Positions 1-9,771 of a stretch of 64,000 nt of DNA are shown piece by piece. A program made the position numbers and the translations under genes. How positions within the stretch are numbered: position 1 is the stretch's first letter; every line of letters starts with the position of its first letter. The notes under the pieces are model-generated. The model was not told where the DNA came from. It ran no database searches and saw only the letters and a list, made by a program, of their open reading frames with translations. The DNA comes from Marinirhabdus sp963799365 (GTDB lineage: Bacteria > Bacteroidota > Bacteroidia > Flavobacteriales > Flavobacteriaceae), in NCBI GenBank assembly GCA_963799365.1, contig CAWCWV010000007.1, forward strand, positions 1 to 64,000, given 5' to 3'.

Positions 1-44
1 GAAAATCAGAGTAATATGCGTTATGCGTCATATGCTGCCTTTGT

Positions 45-747
45 TTACTGTTGAGGAATTAATTTGTCAAGTAGTTCATCGATTCGCTTTACTCCTTCAT
101 CTCTTAACCTATCTTTTGATTTTTTTTAAAACTCTCTGAGATTTATACCAAGTATAAAAACCGATAGAGAATGAAATTGAACGAATTTCTTTTTCTAAGT
201 CATCAATAGCCTTTTTAATTATTTCAGGTTTTATAGAACTAGTTGCAATATCAATGGCATTCTCCATTTCCTCTTTGTCGTCTGGAAATTCATGACTAAT
301 TTTATTGTAATAATTTTCAAGTTAATCAAAGGTTTCCAATATTTTAGTTTTTCCATTTAACCGATAAGCTGTAACAGGGTCGATAGTGGCTAGACTGTCA
401 ACTGCTGAATTAAACTTTTCTTCTATATTTTCTAGATTCTTGGCGACATCATTCTCAATAGAGTTATTTATCATGTCTGAGTAAAGTTTGTTTAAATAGT
501 CTTTTATTTCTTCTGTTTGCCCTTGTTCGGGTATTCGAAGGATAACTCGCTCGGTAAGAAGTTCTGTTATTTTAGTAGTATCAAGTTGGTTAAAAATGAA
601 GTTTGTTTCCAATAGGTTATATAGAATTCTCTTTTTTATTTTTTTATCATCCAGCCGAGTTCTTAGCCATTGACCTAATTCATTTAATAACCAACCAAAC
701 GCAACACTAGTTATTGCAGTTAAATATGTCCAATCAATTTTATCCAT
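45..747 (-). pseudogene. Disrupted membrane-anchored hypothetical protein
   Basis: The intact 5' part (747 down to 322) encodes 141 residues with one hydrophobic segment near residues 7-25 followed by a charged, probably helical cytoplasmic domain. The frame then meets a TAA at 322-324 but stays open and protein-like beyond it for about 60 more residues (LENYYNKISHEF and onward). A second lesion lies in the A-run near 121-128; shifting frame there restores a stretch ending in KRIDELLDKLIPQQ and a stop at 45-47. One nonsense and one frameshift lesion therefore interrupt a protein of roughly 230 residues. I recognise no family. It lies in an AT-rich accessory region beside other decayed genes. 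Confidence 0.6.
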
Positions 748-822
748 TTAGTTTTAAAGGTGTTTTGTCCTGAAATATGGCTACAGGTTAAAAGTAAGAA
801 CTATTCAGATTTGTAATTTAAA

Positions 823-883
823 AGTACACAATCTGGAATACTTTTCCTTGCGCCGCTAGTATTTATATACGCTGTTGTGTACT
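823..883. repeat. Imperfect palindromic element, attC-like in shape
   Basis: A 9-bp perfect inverted repeat (AGTACACAA at 823-831, TTGTGTACT at 875-883) brackets 43 bp containing TTGCGCCGCTAG and a TATATACGC stretch. Similar sequences ending in ACAACAGCGTATATAA occur widely in Bacteroidota accessory regions next to isolated small genes. Extrahelical bases and integron core sites were not demonstrated, so integron origin is only a possibility. Confidence 0.4.
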
Positions 884-992
884 GTAGTTTACCATATTTT
901 CCAGATATGGTAAATTCCGAAGTCAGAAGTTTCAACAAACGGTCCCACCAGCCAGAAAAGGAAACCAAATTAAAGGCAAGGTGAGTAAACTA

Positions 993-1250
993 CTATGACT
1001 CAATCGCAATTAAATCTTCGATAGAAAAATCGATATCCAATAACTCTCTAGGGTGGACCTCTAAAGCTTCTGCTAGTGCCAATAATGTGGTAAACGAAAA
1101 ATTTCTATTTCCGTTCTCTATTACACTTAAACTTCCCTTGGTCACTCTACATCTTGCTGCAACTTCATCCTGTGATAAACCTTTCCCTAGTCTCAATCGC
1201 AGCAAATTGTTTCCAAAAATGAGTTGCCGCTTTTTGTCCAATTCTTTCAT
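993..1250 (-). CDS. Small XRE-family HTH transcriptional regulator
   Basis: The 85-residue protein is essentially a single Cro/C1-type helix-turn-helix domain: residues 10-65 include the recognition segment GLSQDEVAARCRVTKGSLSV followed by the usual IENG turn. It should bind operator DNA as a dimer. There is no fused effector domain. It lies at the edge of an accessory region, a common place for regulators of mobile or defence genes, but no intact partner operon is visible beside it; the upstream 67-aa frame (1282-1485) would be co-transcribed if real. The ATG at 1250 is the natural start. The target is unknown. Confidence 0.85.
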   Translation of the reverse strand: MKELDKKRQLIFGNNLLRLRLGKGLSQDEVAARCRVTKGSLSVIENGNRNFSFTTLLALAEALEVHPRELLDIDFSIEDLIAIES

Positions 1251-1281
1251 ATCATTTATGTATTAGACAAAATCAACTATT

Positions 1282-1485
1282 TTATTTGAAAATTTTGTTA
1301 CAGACTTGTAACAAGTCGATATTTTGGTTATATTGCATACTGATTTCTTTCTCAAATTTGTACATGAGAAGAGAATCAATTATTTTTGCAATTCTTCTAA
1401 AGTTTTTATATGAAGCAATTGCTTTGAGTCTCACGTTTGAAAACTGGTAATTTTTTGCAACGAGATGATAAGTAGATTGGCTCAC
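1282..1485 (-). CDS. Possible small hypothetical protein
   Basis: A 67-codon frame beginning with GTG, rich in lysine and asparagine and predicted mostly helical, ends 31 bp before the XRE gene in the same direction. I recognise no family and see no motif. It could be a short upstream partner of the regulator, or a chance frame in AT-rich DNA, which is why confidence is low. Confidence 0.25.
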   Translation of the reverse strand: MSQSTYHLVAKNYQFSNVRLKAIASYKNFRRIAKIIDSLLMYKFEKEISMQYNQNIDLLQVCNKIFK

Positions 1486-1695
1486 GACCCGGGCATAGGT
1501 CGTTTGGGTCTCACGGTATACCAGTACTGCTAGAACGTGGTAAGTTGAGTTCCACGCCTATTTTTTCTGCACATTTTAAGAATAAGTGGTTGTTTTAAAT
1601 ATTGGCATGGCTCATAACAGTAACCCTTAGAAACAAGGGTAACCTGTATTGTTAAGCTAGGGGTTTATTTTTTTTCCCCTATAAATCCGTGGCCT

Positions 1696-2211
1696 ATGCC
1701 CAATGGCAAATCACACTCCGAACGTCTAGAGCGCTTCAGATCACTTTTTGAGGCCCTGTACCCACCGTTGTGCCTGTTTGCCAACAGCTACCTCCATGAT
1801 ATGGATACCGCCAAGGATCTCGTACAGGAAGTATTCATCAAGATATGGGAAAAGAAACCCTCCTTTAAAAACAATAGTGCCGCAAAAGCCTATTTCTATA
1901 CCACAGTCAAAAACCATTGCTTAAACTATCTAACGAGCAAGCGCTATAAGACCATGGAGTGTCCTGGAACGCTGGACTTGGCACTGCTAGAATCCGAAGA
2001 CTCTTTCCTTTGCGGAAATGGTTCCGTTGAAACCTACGCAGAGCTCCATAAGCGATCGGACAATTACCGGAAAAGACCGGCAAGGTGGTGCCACTTACCT
2101 AAACAAATACACCACCGAGGGAATCAGGAAGAACTATCGGTCACCCAAAGTACCGTGCGCACCCAAAAGTGTATCTTACGAAAGCCTGGAAGGTCTCTTT
2201 GGCCCATTTAA
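1696..2211 (+). pseudogene. Frameshifted ECF RNA polymerase sigma factor
   Basis: The first 110 codons are a typical Bacteroidota ECF sigma factor region 2: a start followed by FEALYPPLCLFANSYLHD, then AKDLVQEVFIKIWEKK and a tail ending in VKNHCLNYLTSKRY. After about 2035 the frame is lost. The sigma region 4 signature reappears in pieces across frames (YLNKYTTEG, EELSVTQSTVRT, then SYESLEGLFG), so at least two indels separate them. Region 4 binds the -35 element, so the product should be non-functional. No FecR-type anti-sigma or SusCD genes follow, unlike most Bacteroidota ECF loci. Codon use is more GC-rich than the flanking decayed DNA. Confidence 0.75.
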
Positions 2212-2618
2212 TTGCTCTTCACATCTTTCTAGATATGTAGACGATGCCAACCCAAATGGGTTGTTAAAGCGGCTCCCGTGATCCTTGTTCTGCATCAAAT
2301 CTTCTCAGATTACTCCAGATGGCCAAAACTGGACCGGTGGATTCCTCTTTTATTCTATAACCCTCTCGACATAATTCTTAGCGGTCTCTTTCCGATTTTT
2401 TATTTTAAGTCCTCTCCGGAGTCCAGTTCCTCACCTGGTAATAGGGATCGAATTTTTTTCCTTCCATTACCGGCCAGTTATATTCTTTAAAAAAATTTGA
2501 ACAATTAGTTCATTTTTTGGCCTTGCCAGTTTATTTAGTTTTCTATTGTTTTATGTTTGTAATAAGGTCCAATTGGCCTGGTTCTACGACACTGTTCGCC
2601 ATTTTTTGGCCATCTCGG
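2212..2618. other. Decayed DNA without a supportable gene
   Basis: Only short open frames with no recognisable domain are present on either strand. It separates the sigma-factor remnant from the mobile-element remnants on the minus strand. Confidence 0.5.
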
Positions 2619-2880
2619 CTAAAGAATGGACGTCTGAACTTTTGAACCTCGAGCCGGTGATACGAGGGATCGTCTTCGAATGTCCCAATCATTCAGTTCC
2701 TTGAGATAGTTTTGATAGGTCGTTTTTGATCTGATCTTTGCTTTTTCCATTACCCACTCCCTGTTTATGGCTCTCGTCTTTTGGAGATTTCCCGGTTCCA
2801 TTTCTGAAGATACCAGGTACGACGTAATATGCCCCTGTTTGATCCTGTCATCGTTATGAAACCCCCAAATGCCTCGTTGA
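2619..2880 (-). pseudogene. Remnant of a mobilisable-element winged-helix protein
   Basis: Joining frames gives a protein segment with the pattern HITSYLV, then INREWVMEKAKIRSKTTY, then YLKELNDWGYIRYRPSFSPA and ARGSKVQ. This resembles the short helix-turn-helix proteins that sit beside mobilisation genes in Bacteroidota conjugative and mobilisable elements, where a GSK/SKxTYxxxxKEL motif is followed by a GYIxYxPSxxPxxGS wing. The open part is only 60 codons, and both the N-terminal half and the GYIRY wing need frame corrections. Identification is by memory of the family pattern and should be tested by translated search. Confidence 0.4.
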
Positions 2881-2894
2881 GCTGGATGAGTAGT

Positions 2895-3497
2895 TTATTT
2901 TTTCCATTGCTCATTTTCATTGGTCTCCAGATATTCTTTTCCCGATAACGGTTTCATTCTTTTCTTCACCAGATTTTTTTCAAGCGTCGACTTCTTCTTG
3001 GGTGGTTCGGTTTCCTCAAAAAGGGAATCCACATGGCAACGGTCGGTTTGGTTTGGTTCTTCTCGATGTCTTTCATTATGGCGATCATTCCGTTGATCCG
3101 TTTTTTGATGACAATGATGCACTTTTCCAAGCTCCATATGTGGTCCCATCGACTCTGGGGATATTCCGTTTTCCCTTGAAAAATTCCATCATCGAGCAAG
3201 GTCATCGATTGGGATTTCGGCAGCAACTGTACTGAATTTCTCATTCATTGGCCCAGACCTCTTGATCTTCAAGGTTCCAATTCTCGTTCTCGAATCCTTC
3301 TCCATAGTTTTTAGTAAAAATATCCCTCGTTTATGGTGACTACAAAGTGATTTTAGTAAAGAGCAGTGTTTATGAGCCAAGCCCCAGAAAATATTGAAGC
3401 TGTGCCAACCCCTGTCGACTCTATGTTTATAGTGAAAATCGTACGAACGTAACATCGCGCGGCGTGTCCCTCTTGCTATACGATTCCTTCGTTTCAT
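2895..3497 (-). pseudogene. Possible mobilisation-protein remnant (BfmA/BtgA-like)
   Basis: Overlapping minus-strand frames between 2895 and 3497 read as one protein broken by indels: an N-terminal basic part, then IPIDDLAR, then a segment containing KKRINGMIAIMKDIEKNQ and a lysine-rich tail. The basic N-terminus, the helical IIxFxKxxEKN-like segment and the position directly upstream of a winged-helix remnant fit BfmA/BtgA mobilisation proteins of Bacteroidota elements. The match is weak; another DNA-binding protein of a mobile element is equally possible. Confidence 0.25.
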
Positions 3498-5148
3498 TTC
3501 GGTATCTCATACTTTTCTTACAAGGCCGAAGAGCCATTTTTGATGCTTTAAGCACCATCGATTTTTTCGTAATAAAGTGAAGTTAAAAATTTACGAACGA
3601 CTGGCAATCATTAAATAGACTGATTTTTATCTTCAGTTTCGATGGTTTGTATTGATATAATCTGATGTGCTTTTTCCCTTAGATCACATACTTATTATAT
3701 CTTGAGCGTTTTCCTTTTCTTTTGGTATGGTATTCTATGTCTGTATCTCATTGTTTATTTTATTTGTGGCAAATGATACGATTGGCCCCTCATCCAATTC
3801 GACCACGTACTTCCCATCACGCCATCGCCGTTACCTTTCGGAACCGGTGCAAAATCTGAACGAGTAGGCTCTTGGAGGAAGGCACGACTGGTTCTGCAGT
3901 TCGTCTCGCAGTTTTGACTTTGTGCAGAAAGGTTGTGGTGATCGTTTTGCCGGGCGAACGCTGTCGCTGTTGAAGCGACTCGGTTCGAGATGGTGTAGTG
4001 ACCACTTTTCTCGGAGTGGAGCTTTTTGCGAAATGCGGAGGATGGGGTGGACGGGTAAACTAATATAACACTGGTAGAGTTTTTGTCTTAGGTGATGGTC
4101 TGGTGTTATCATACATAATTAATGATTAAAACAAAACTTTTCAATGTAGGACAGTTCTCTCGATGTTAGACATAGCTTCAAGGATCGCCATAATTTATGA
4201 AGAAAGAATATGAAGAAAATAAAACTATAGCATTGAGTTTGAATTTTATTTTTGATCTATCGAACATATTCTTTTTCTTAATTCTAGTAGCGACGAATTT
4301 AAGGTTTACATCAATCAATATCTCCCAAAAGTCTATATGTCATTAATTTTTCGATAACAACTAGAACTCATTGGTCGGGGTAATTCCATTTATCTCTATT
4401 CCAACTACCTTTATAGCATACATATACATTGAATTTATCTCTCTAACCAATTCAATATCTCATCTTTGGTACCTTAGCATCTCAATTCTTTTTTTTGTAC
4501 CCTCTGCTATATCACAATTATTTAAACTGAATTTGATACTGTTTCTAAAGCTTGATTAAAGGAGCAATTTTTATAATTTGTAAATCTTGATATCAATCTC
4601 ATTTCTCTCGATTTGTTGCATAATTTTCAGATAAATATGCATAAATAGCCATCCGAAGGGCTATTCACCTCATCTGCATAATAATGGTTCCATTTGGCAT
4701 TATGAGTGTAAATTCCTTCTTGCAGGAACAAAAAATACAATAATGATTACAAATAATAATTTTATTTAGTCATGACTCGTTCGTTGTTTTCGATAAATTG
4801 CTCTTCTATAAGGTTTCTTCCTTATATTTTGTTAGATTACAATAAAAATAGTAAATAATTGAATGACTTCTTCTTGAAGCTTTCTCACGTTATGTTGTTT
4901 ACCATTGTCAAAATCGAAATAGGAGCCGTTTCGCTATCTGAAAGCTGCTCCAGCTGCAATCTCGTTCGAGAAATATGATGCTGATACTTGCTCATCAAAG
5001 GGTGTAGAATCTTATCAATTAGCAATCAAAATTAGAGTAATTACCTCGACTAACCGGCAAAAGGGAATATGATTTTCAAAACCATACAAAAATATGAAGA
5101 TATCGATTCAAAACAAACATCCTTTCTGATCAACGAGAAGCCATTTTT
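3498..5148. other. Non-coding or fully decayed DNA
   Basis: No frame longer than about 90 codons and none with a recognisable domain. A patch at about 3780-4060 is clearly richer in G and C than its surroundings and may be a fragment of different origin. Minus-strand translation of 4200-5060 gives protein-like fragments in shifting frames, suggesting one more decayed gene upstream or downstream of the export genes, not identifiable here. No RNA gene is apparent. Confidence 0.45.
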
Positions 5149-6384
5149 TTAAATTGATACAAAACGATCAATTGATCTTTGATCTTCTGTAATAATTTCT
5201 CCGATGCCTCGCATTTCTTGCTTAAATTCGATTGGTTTCTGGTAGGTAGTGACTGAGTGGAAGGCGATTGACATCAGTATGATCGATTCCATCTTTGTCG
5301 GGAACGAAGATGTTCTCGATACAACTCCTTTCAAACTCCAATTCTCAATTTGGATGGTTTTCGAGTTTGATATTAACATCTGTCCAACTCTAATTTTCGC
5401 AGAGTTTTGAGCCGGAGCTTTTAATTGGGCAATGAAAGCTGGATTTCCTGAAGGAATAATGGTCAATTGATCTCTCCTTGATTTATAGTTGATTTTTGTC
5501 CCAGATATTAATGAAGCACCGTACCATCGATGCTTGACTTGAAAAGTATTTCGTTTCCCAATCTTTAATACTTTTGTTTAACTGATTAAATAATTATGAC
5601 CGATTTTAAAATTTCCATTTTCTCTTTGGTGCTATTATATTATTCCCTTCAGATTGCTTGAGGCTCTGAATAGCCTCACGTATTGAGATTGCAAACACTC
5701 ATATTTTAGTGACTCCTCTCTGCTTGGAGATACTCTAATTGCTTATTATCAAACTGAGAGCTGATATGACCCCTTCTGGATGGAGTTTTATTTCGTTCTG
5801 ATCTTTCTTCTTAAACTCAGGTTCAGATTCATTCAGTTCCTTCGACTTTCTAAATTTCTTCCTCTGATCAACTCATTGATTGAATAACGTGATTCTACTT
5901 GATTTATTTTAATACGGTTGTAAGTCCTCATTCAGCTTATATTGTATATGACTATTTTCAAATAGAGCAAATCTGATTCTATTTCCCCGAGAAATGACAA
6001 TGGTAATGAATCCATTGGAAAGTTCAATTATTGTTTATTAAGTGATCTTGTCTCTATAATTTCTTTTGAAAAAAGTACATCATTAAAGTTTGCTGTGTTT
6101 TCAAGTATCGCAATTGTTTTGTTTTTCTACAACAACTCCATCTTAATAATATGTATCAAATTTTGCAGAAATTCTAGCATCTTCTTTTTGCAGAGGGATT
6201 TCAGTTGTGATAAGAGCATCAGCTGATATTATATCTCGATATTTTACTCAATAGGATATAATTAAACCTAATTATGAAACATGTTAAATGGTTTTTCACG
6301 AGCGAAGCGTCCAATGTGGAACTTTGGCAAAATTTCTTGAACCTCTTCACTCCTTCGATCGATTTTATCTAACTTATCATCCAT
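5149..6384 (-). pseudogene. Decayed HlyD-family membrane fusion protein of the RiPP exporter
   Basis: The start ATG at 6384-6382 begins MDDKLDKIDRRSEEVQEIL, the usual N-terminus of Bacteroidota HlyD-type fusion proteins that partner C39-peptidase ABC exporters. The C-terminal end is preserved at 5466-5149, with GVVSRTSSFPTK and KQEMRGIGEIITED followed by RSIDRF, the typical closing beta-barrel domain. Between these the frame is lost repeatedly. The ATG lies one base after the stop of the exporter remnant, as in a translationally coupled operon. The protein would have linked the inner-membrane exporter to an outer-membrane channel. Non-functional as read. Confidence 0.75.
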
Positions 6385-6385
6385 T

Positions 6386-8549
6386 TTAGTTGCCTAATTC
6401 CAGTTGATTTTTTCACAGTCCATAATAAGCACCTTTCTTAGATATTAAGTCCTTATGATTCCCTTGTTCCACTATACTTCCTTCATTTAAAACGATAATC
6501 TGATGCGATTCTTTACTGTACTTAGTCTATGGGCGATTACAACGACGGATTTTGTTCTCGAAAAAGCGTTAAGCTTTTGCAGTTTTACTTTCTCATTGTT
6601 CGCATCAAGGGCACTTTTGGCTTCATCAAAAAATCGAGAATGAGGGATTTTCTAGGCAGCTCTTGCAATTAACATTCTCTGCTTTTGACCTGTACTTTAA
6701 CCTACGCCTTCCGTCCAGATTTAGTATTGTAGATAAGGGCAATTTTTCGATGAAATTCTTGATATTTGCAACTTCTACCGCATAAGCCAGTCTCTTCTTA
6801 TCTAATTATCTTCTAATGGCTATTTTATTTTCTCTTATCACTGAAAATATATCCTTCTTGCTTTAAATTCCACGTGCTTCGCCAGTATTTTTGAGTATAT
6901 TTCTTGATCTGTTGGACCTGCCTTAATGTGTCCATTGTTTTGTTCATAGAGTCTTAGAGAGTCTCGTTGATGTGCTTTTTCCACTTCCGCTTACACCTAC
7001 TATGCTGCATTTTGTCGCAGGGATAGTCAAGCCGATATTTTTTAATACGATTTCATTGGATCCAGGATATCTGAATGGTCATCCGTTACATTTATATCTG
7101 AATCTGGTGGAATATCATTTATTTTATTTGAATCTAAAGTTTCCTCATCTTTTTTTCATGTATTTCCGATAACCTGTTTAGTGAGATTTATGCATCTTCG
7201 CTTCACGGAGATAAATGATGAATTGAGATATTGGAGAATTTAATTGACCCACTATGTAAGAAATTGCAAGCATCATACCCCAAAGTGATATTTCCATCAA
7301 TTACAAGCTTTGCAGAATATGTGGTAATGGCTATATTTTTAACTTAGTTTATCAAGTTGAACCTACACTTTGATACTGCTCTAACCTCGGATTGGCGATA
7401 CTATTTTTTATACAACTTCGCCTTAGTATGTTCCCAACTCCATCTTTTCTTTTTTTCGGCATTTGTGAGTTTAACTTCTTGTATTCCATTGATCATTCGA
7501 CCACTGACTTTGCTCTCGCTAGCTTGAACAAAACGTTTGTAATGTGATATCTCGTCGTCTCTTTAAAAAGTACTATCCATAAAATATATTGCACTACCTA
7601 CAAAGAAATTACCAAAAATTGACCGATCATCGTAATTAGTACAAATCCAAATACAGTACTGTTAAATGCAGAGCAAAGAACATAAGCGATGAAGTTGTAA
7701 GAATTCCTTCGATTCTTTTATCGTCATTTATTCGTTGAAGAATGTCACCTGTCATTCTGGAATAAATTATCCTTTGGAAGATTCATCAGTTGATAAAGAA
7801 ATCTGAACTAAGGCAATATTTATCCTTGTACTCAGGTGCAAGAGTATCCAACCTCTTATTATATCAATAAACGTTCTGCCAAAAAATAATGCTATTTGTG
7901 CGAGTAAAATAAGGTATATAAAATGAATATTCTGATTTTTTATACCTACATCTACTATGCTTTGAGTGAAAAAAGGGAAACTTAGTTCAATTAAACTTCC
8001 AGCTAGTAAGCCTAAAATAAGCTGAAATATTTGTGCTTTATATTTAACAATATACGTTAGGAGAAACTTGTAATTAAGTCCATCTTCTGATTGTTCAAGA
8101 TTAATCTCATAAAATTTTGGTGTAGTATCTAATAGTAAAACAATACCATTTTCATCTGTATCTGAAGCCGAATCGCCAATCCAAAATTTCAAAAATTCTG
8201 ATTCCGTGTATTTAATTAGACCATAAGATGGGTCTGAAACATAAAATTTATCACCTTTAATCTTATAAAGAAGAACAACAAAATGATTTTTATTCCAATG
8301 AACTATACATGGCAATGGGGCCTCCTTTAAGGTAGATAAAGAAATTTTAACAGAGATTGACCTAAATCCTATTTTTTCCGCAGCACTGCTAATATTATCT
8401 AAACTTGTGCCTGTCTTTTGAGTTTCTGAAATTTCCTTCAAAAATTGAATTGGTAAAGACTTATTATAGTGTTGAGCAATTATTTTTAAACAGGTGGGTC
8501 CACAATCCTTACCATCATGTTGCCGATAATTTGGAAATTTATTGTACAA
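6386..8549 (-). pseudogene. Decayed C39-peptidase-containing ABC exporter (SunT/LagD-type)
   Basis: The 5' part is intact: a bacteriocin-processing C39 peptidase with the catalytic Cys in RQHDGKDCGPTCL and the His and Asp in IVHWNKNHFVVLL and YVSDPSYG, followed by the first membrane segments. The likely start is TTG at 8549, six bases after the SPASM gene stop. The frame fails at about 7770. Downstream, pieces of the family occur in order across frames: KLVIDGNITLG, a Walker A region near 6970-7020 (VGVSGSGKS), a signature/Walker B region near 6610-6700 (QKQRMLIARA, FFDEAKSALD) and the tail QGNHKDLISKKGAYYGL with a stop at 6386-6388. It would have cleaved the leader after Gly-Gly and exported the RiPP. 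Confidence 0.85.
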
Positions 8550-8554
8550 ATTTT

Positions 8555-9605
8555 CTATAAATTTAATTCGTAATGTTTTATAGCAGATTCCTTTAACGGA
8601 TTCTCGCTCCATTCTTCCCAAGTCCCACTATATGGATCATACCCGCATTTTAAAGGTTTCGAATATAAGTCGTTTGGATTTTCTAGGAATGCTCTACAAT
8701 CAGTACAAACATTTCTAAATTCACAATCCTTACAGACGTCAATTTGACTCTTATTTATGGTCCAGAATTTTTGAAACTCATTCGTAAAAACTACATCTTT
8801 TATATCAACTTCATTAATATTCCCATAAGAAATTTATTAATGAAAGACAATTTTTTATTTCACCTTTATGGTTGATGGATACTTTTCTATTTAAGCAAGT
8901 ATTATACTTCTGAGATTCAGTAAAAGTAGAAATATTGATTGAAAAAAAGTTTGATGTTATAACTCCACAAAATTTATTGTCTAATGGTGATGTAGTGTAT
9001 ATAAAATACTTGTCGTTATGTTTATAGGAATCGTTCTTAGTAGAATTAAAGAAAGCAATATTACCAAGTTTCGGAAATTGCACGATTATTTCGTCTCTTC
9101 TAATGGAATTCGAACCAACTAATTCTTCACTATTGGATTTAGAGTCTAAAAATAAATGAAATGTTGTTATCTTACTATTTTGGACAATTTTACTTATTTC
9201 AATCAACTTTTCAAAGTCAACTTTTTCTTGAGTAATTCTAAGTTCAATATAAAAACACAATACTACATCTAACTGCTTTATTATTTTTTCGAACTTAGAT
9301 AAATCTAAATAATCAAATTCTATTATAGAATTAGAGATGTGTGCTGGATAATCCCAATCTAGTTCTATTCTTGGCAATAAATCTTCCTTATCACTCAAAT
9401 AGGCTAAATCGTTTGATAACAAGAAATTTTTATAATATTCTATACTATTCTCTTTGGTTTTAGCCATCAAACTCAAAGATCCTCTGCTAAGCAGGTCGTA
9501 TAATTCAGTATTAATTATAAAAATTTCACCTCGATGGGTATCCGAAATTGAGCTATTTAAAGCTCCTGGGGTTAAAAAACAAGTAGAATAAAGGTTTAAA
9601 TACAA
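8555..9605 (-). pseudogene. SPASM-domain peptide maturase of a grasp-with-spasm system, one frameshift
   Basis: The protein begins with YLNLYSTCFLTPGALNSS, fitting the family start, so TTG at 9605 is the best start; it lies one base after the stop of the 54-aa frame. Reading continues to KFCGVITSNFFSINISTFT, ESQKYNTCLNRKVSINHKGE and IKNCLSL, then one extra base near 8836 shifts the frame into an early stop at 8814. In the next frame the protein continues as SYGNINEVD, CKDCEFRNVCTDCRAFLENP and LKCGYDPYSGTWEEWSENP to a TAG at 8557-8555. The cysteines fit a SPASM auxiliary iron-sulfur domain; no radical-SAM CxxxCxxC motif is present, as expected for this family. A single-base assembly error would also explain the lesion. 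Confidence 0.85.
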
Positions 9606-9606
9606 A

Positions 9607-9771
9607 TTAAACAATTTTAGAAATAGGTTTGTAAAATTTTGAAGCAATACTCATCTCACTATCATGTTTGATAGATTTGTATACCGTGATTGTTTGCCCT
9701 TTGTGTTTATTTAGATTGATGATTTTCTCATCATACCAACTATAAGGTTTCTTGAACTCTATTTTTTTCAT
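9607..9771 (-). CDS. 54-aa small protein between ATP-grasp and SPASM genes
   Basis: An ATG at 9771 opens a 54-codon frame that overlaps the last 32 bases of the ATP-grasp gene and stops one base before the TTG start of the SPASM gene. The protein starts MKKIEFKKPYSWYDEK, contains LNKHKGQTITVYKSIKHD and ends in SKFYKPISKIV. It has no signal peptide, membrane segment or cysteine and is basic. The tight packing on both sides and the sensible composition argue for a real gene rather than chance. I do not know a family for it. A role in the peptide modification complex is inference from position alone. Confidence 0.5.
   Translation of the reverse strand: MKKIEFKKPYSWYDEKIINLNKHKGQTITVYKSIKHDSEMSIASKFYKPISKIV

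Noticed and set aside
1486..1695. tRNA or attachment site before the sigma remnant
   Set aside because: Some short pairing arms occur, but no cloverleaf, anticodon arm or T-loop consensus could be assembled.
2278..2490. 70-aa frame after the sigma-factor remnant
   Set aside because: No anti-sigma (FecR-type) features and no domain; likely chance.
4371..4559. 62-aa hydrophobic plus-strand frame
   Set aside because: It lies in decayed AT-rich DNA whose minus strand gives gene-like fragments; hydrophobic composition follows from T-richness.
6972..7172. 66-aa plus-strand frame
   Set aside because: It is the complement of the exporter's Walker A region.
8555..9605. Radical SAM enzyme
   Set aside because: No CxxxCxxC motif is present in the N-terminal part; only the SPASM cysteines are seen.
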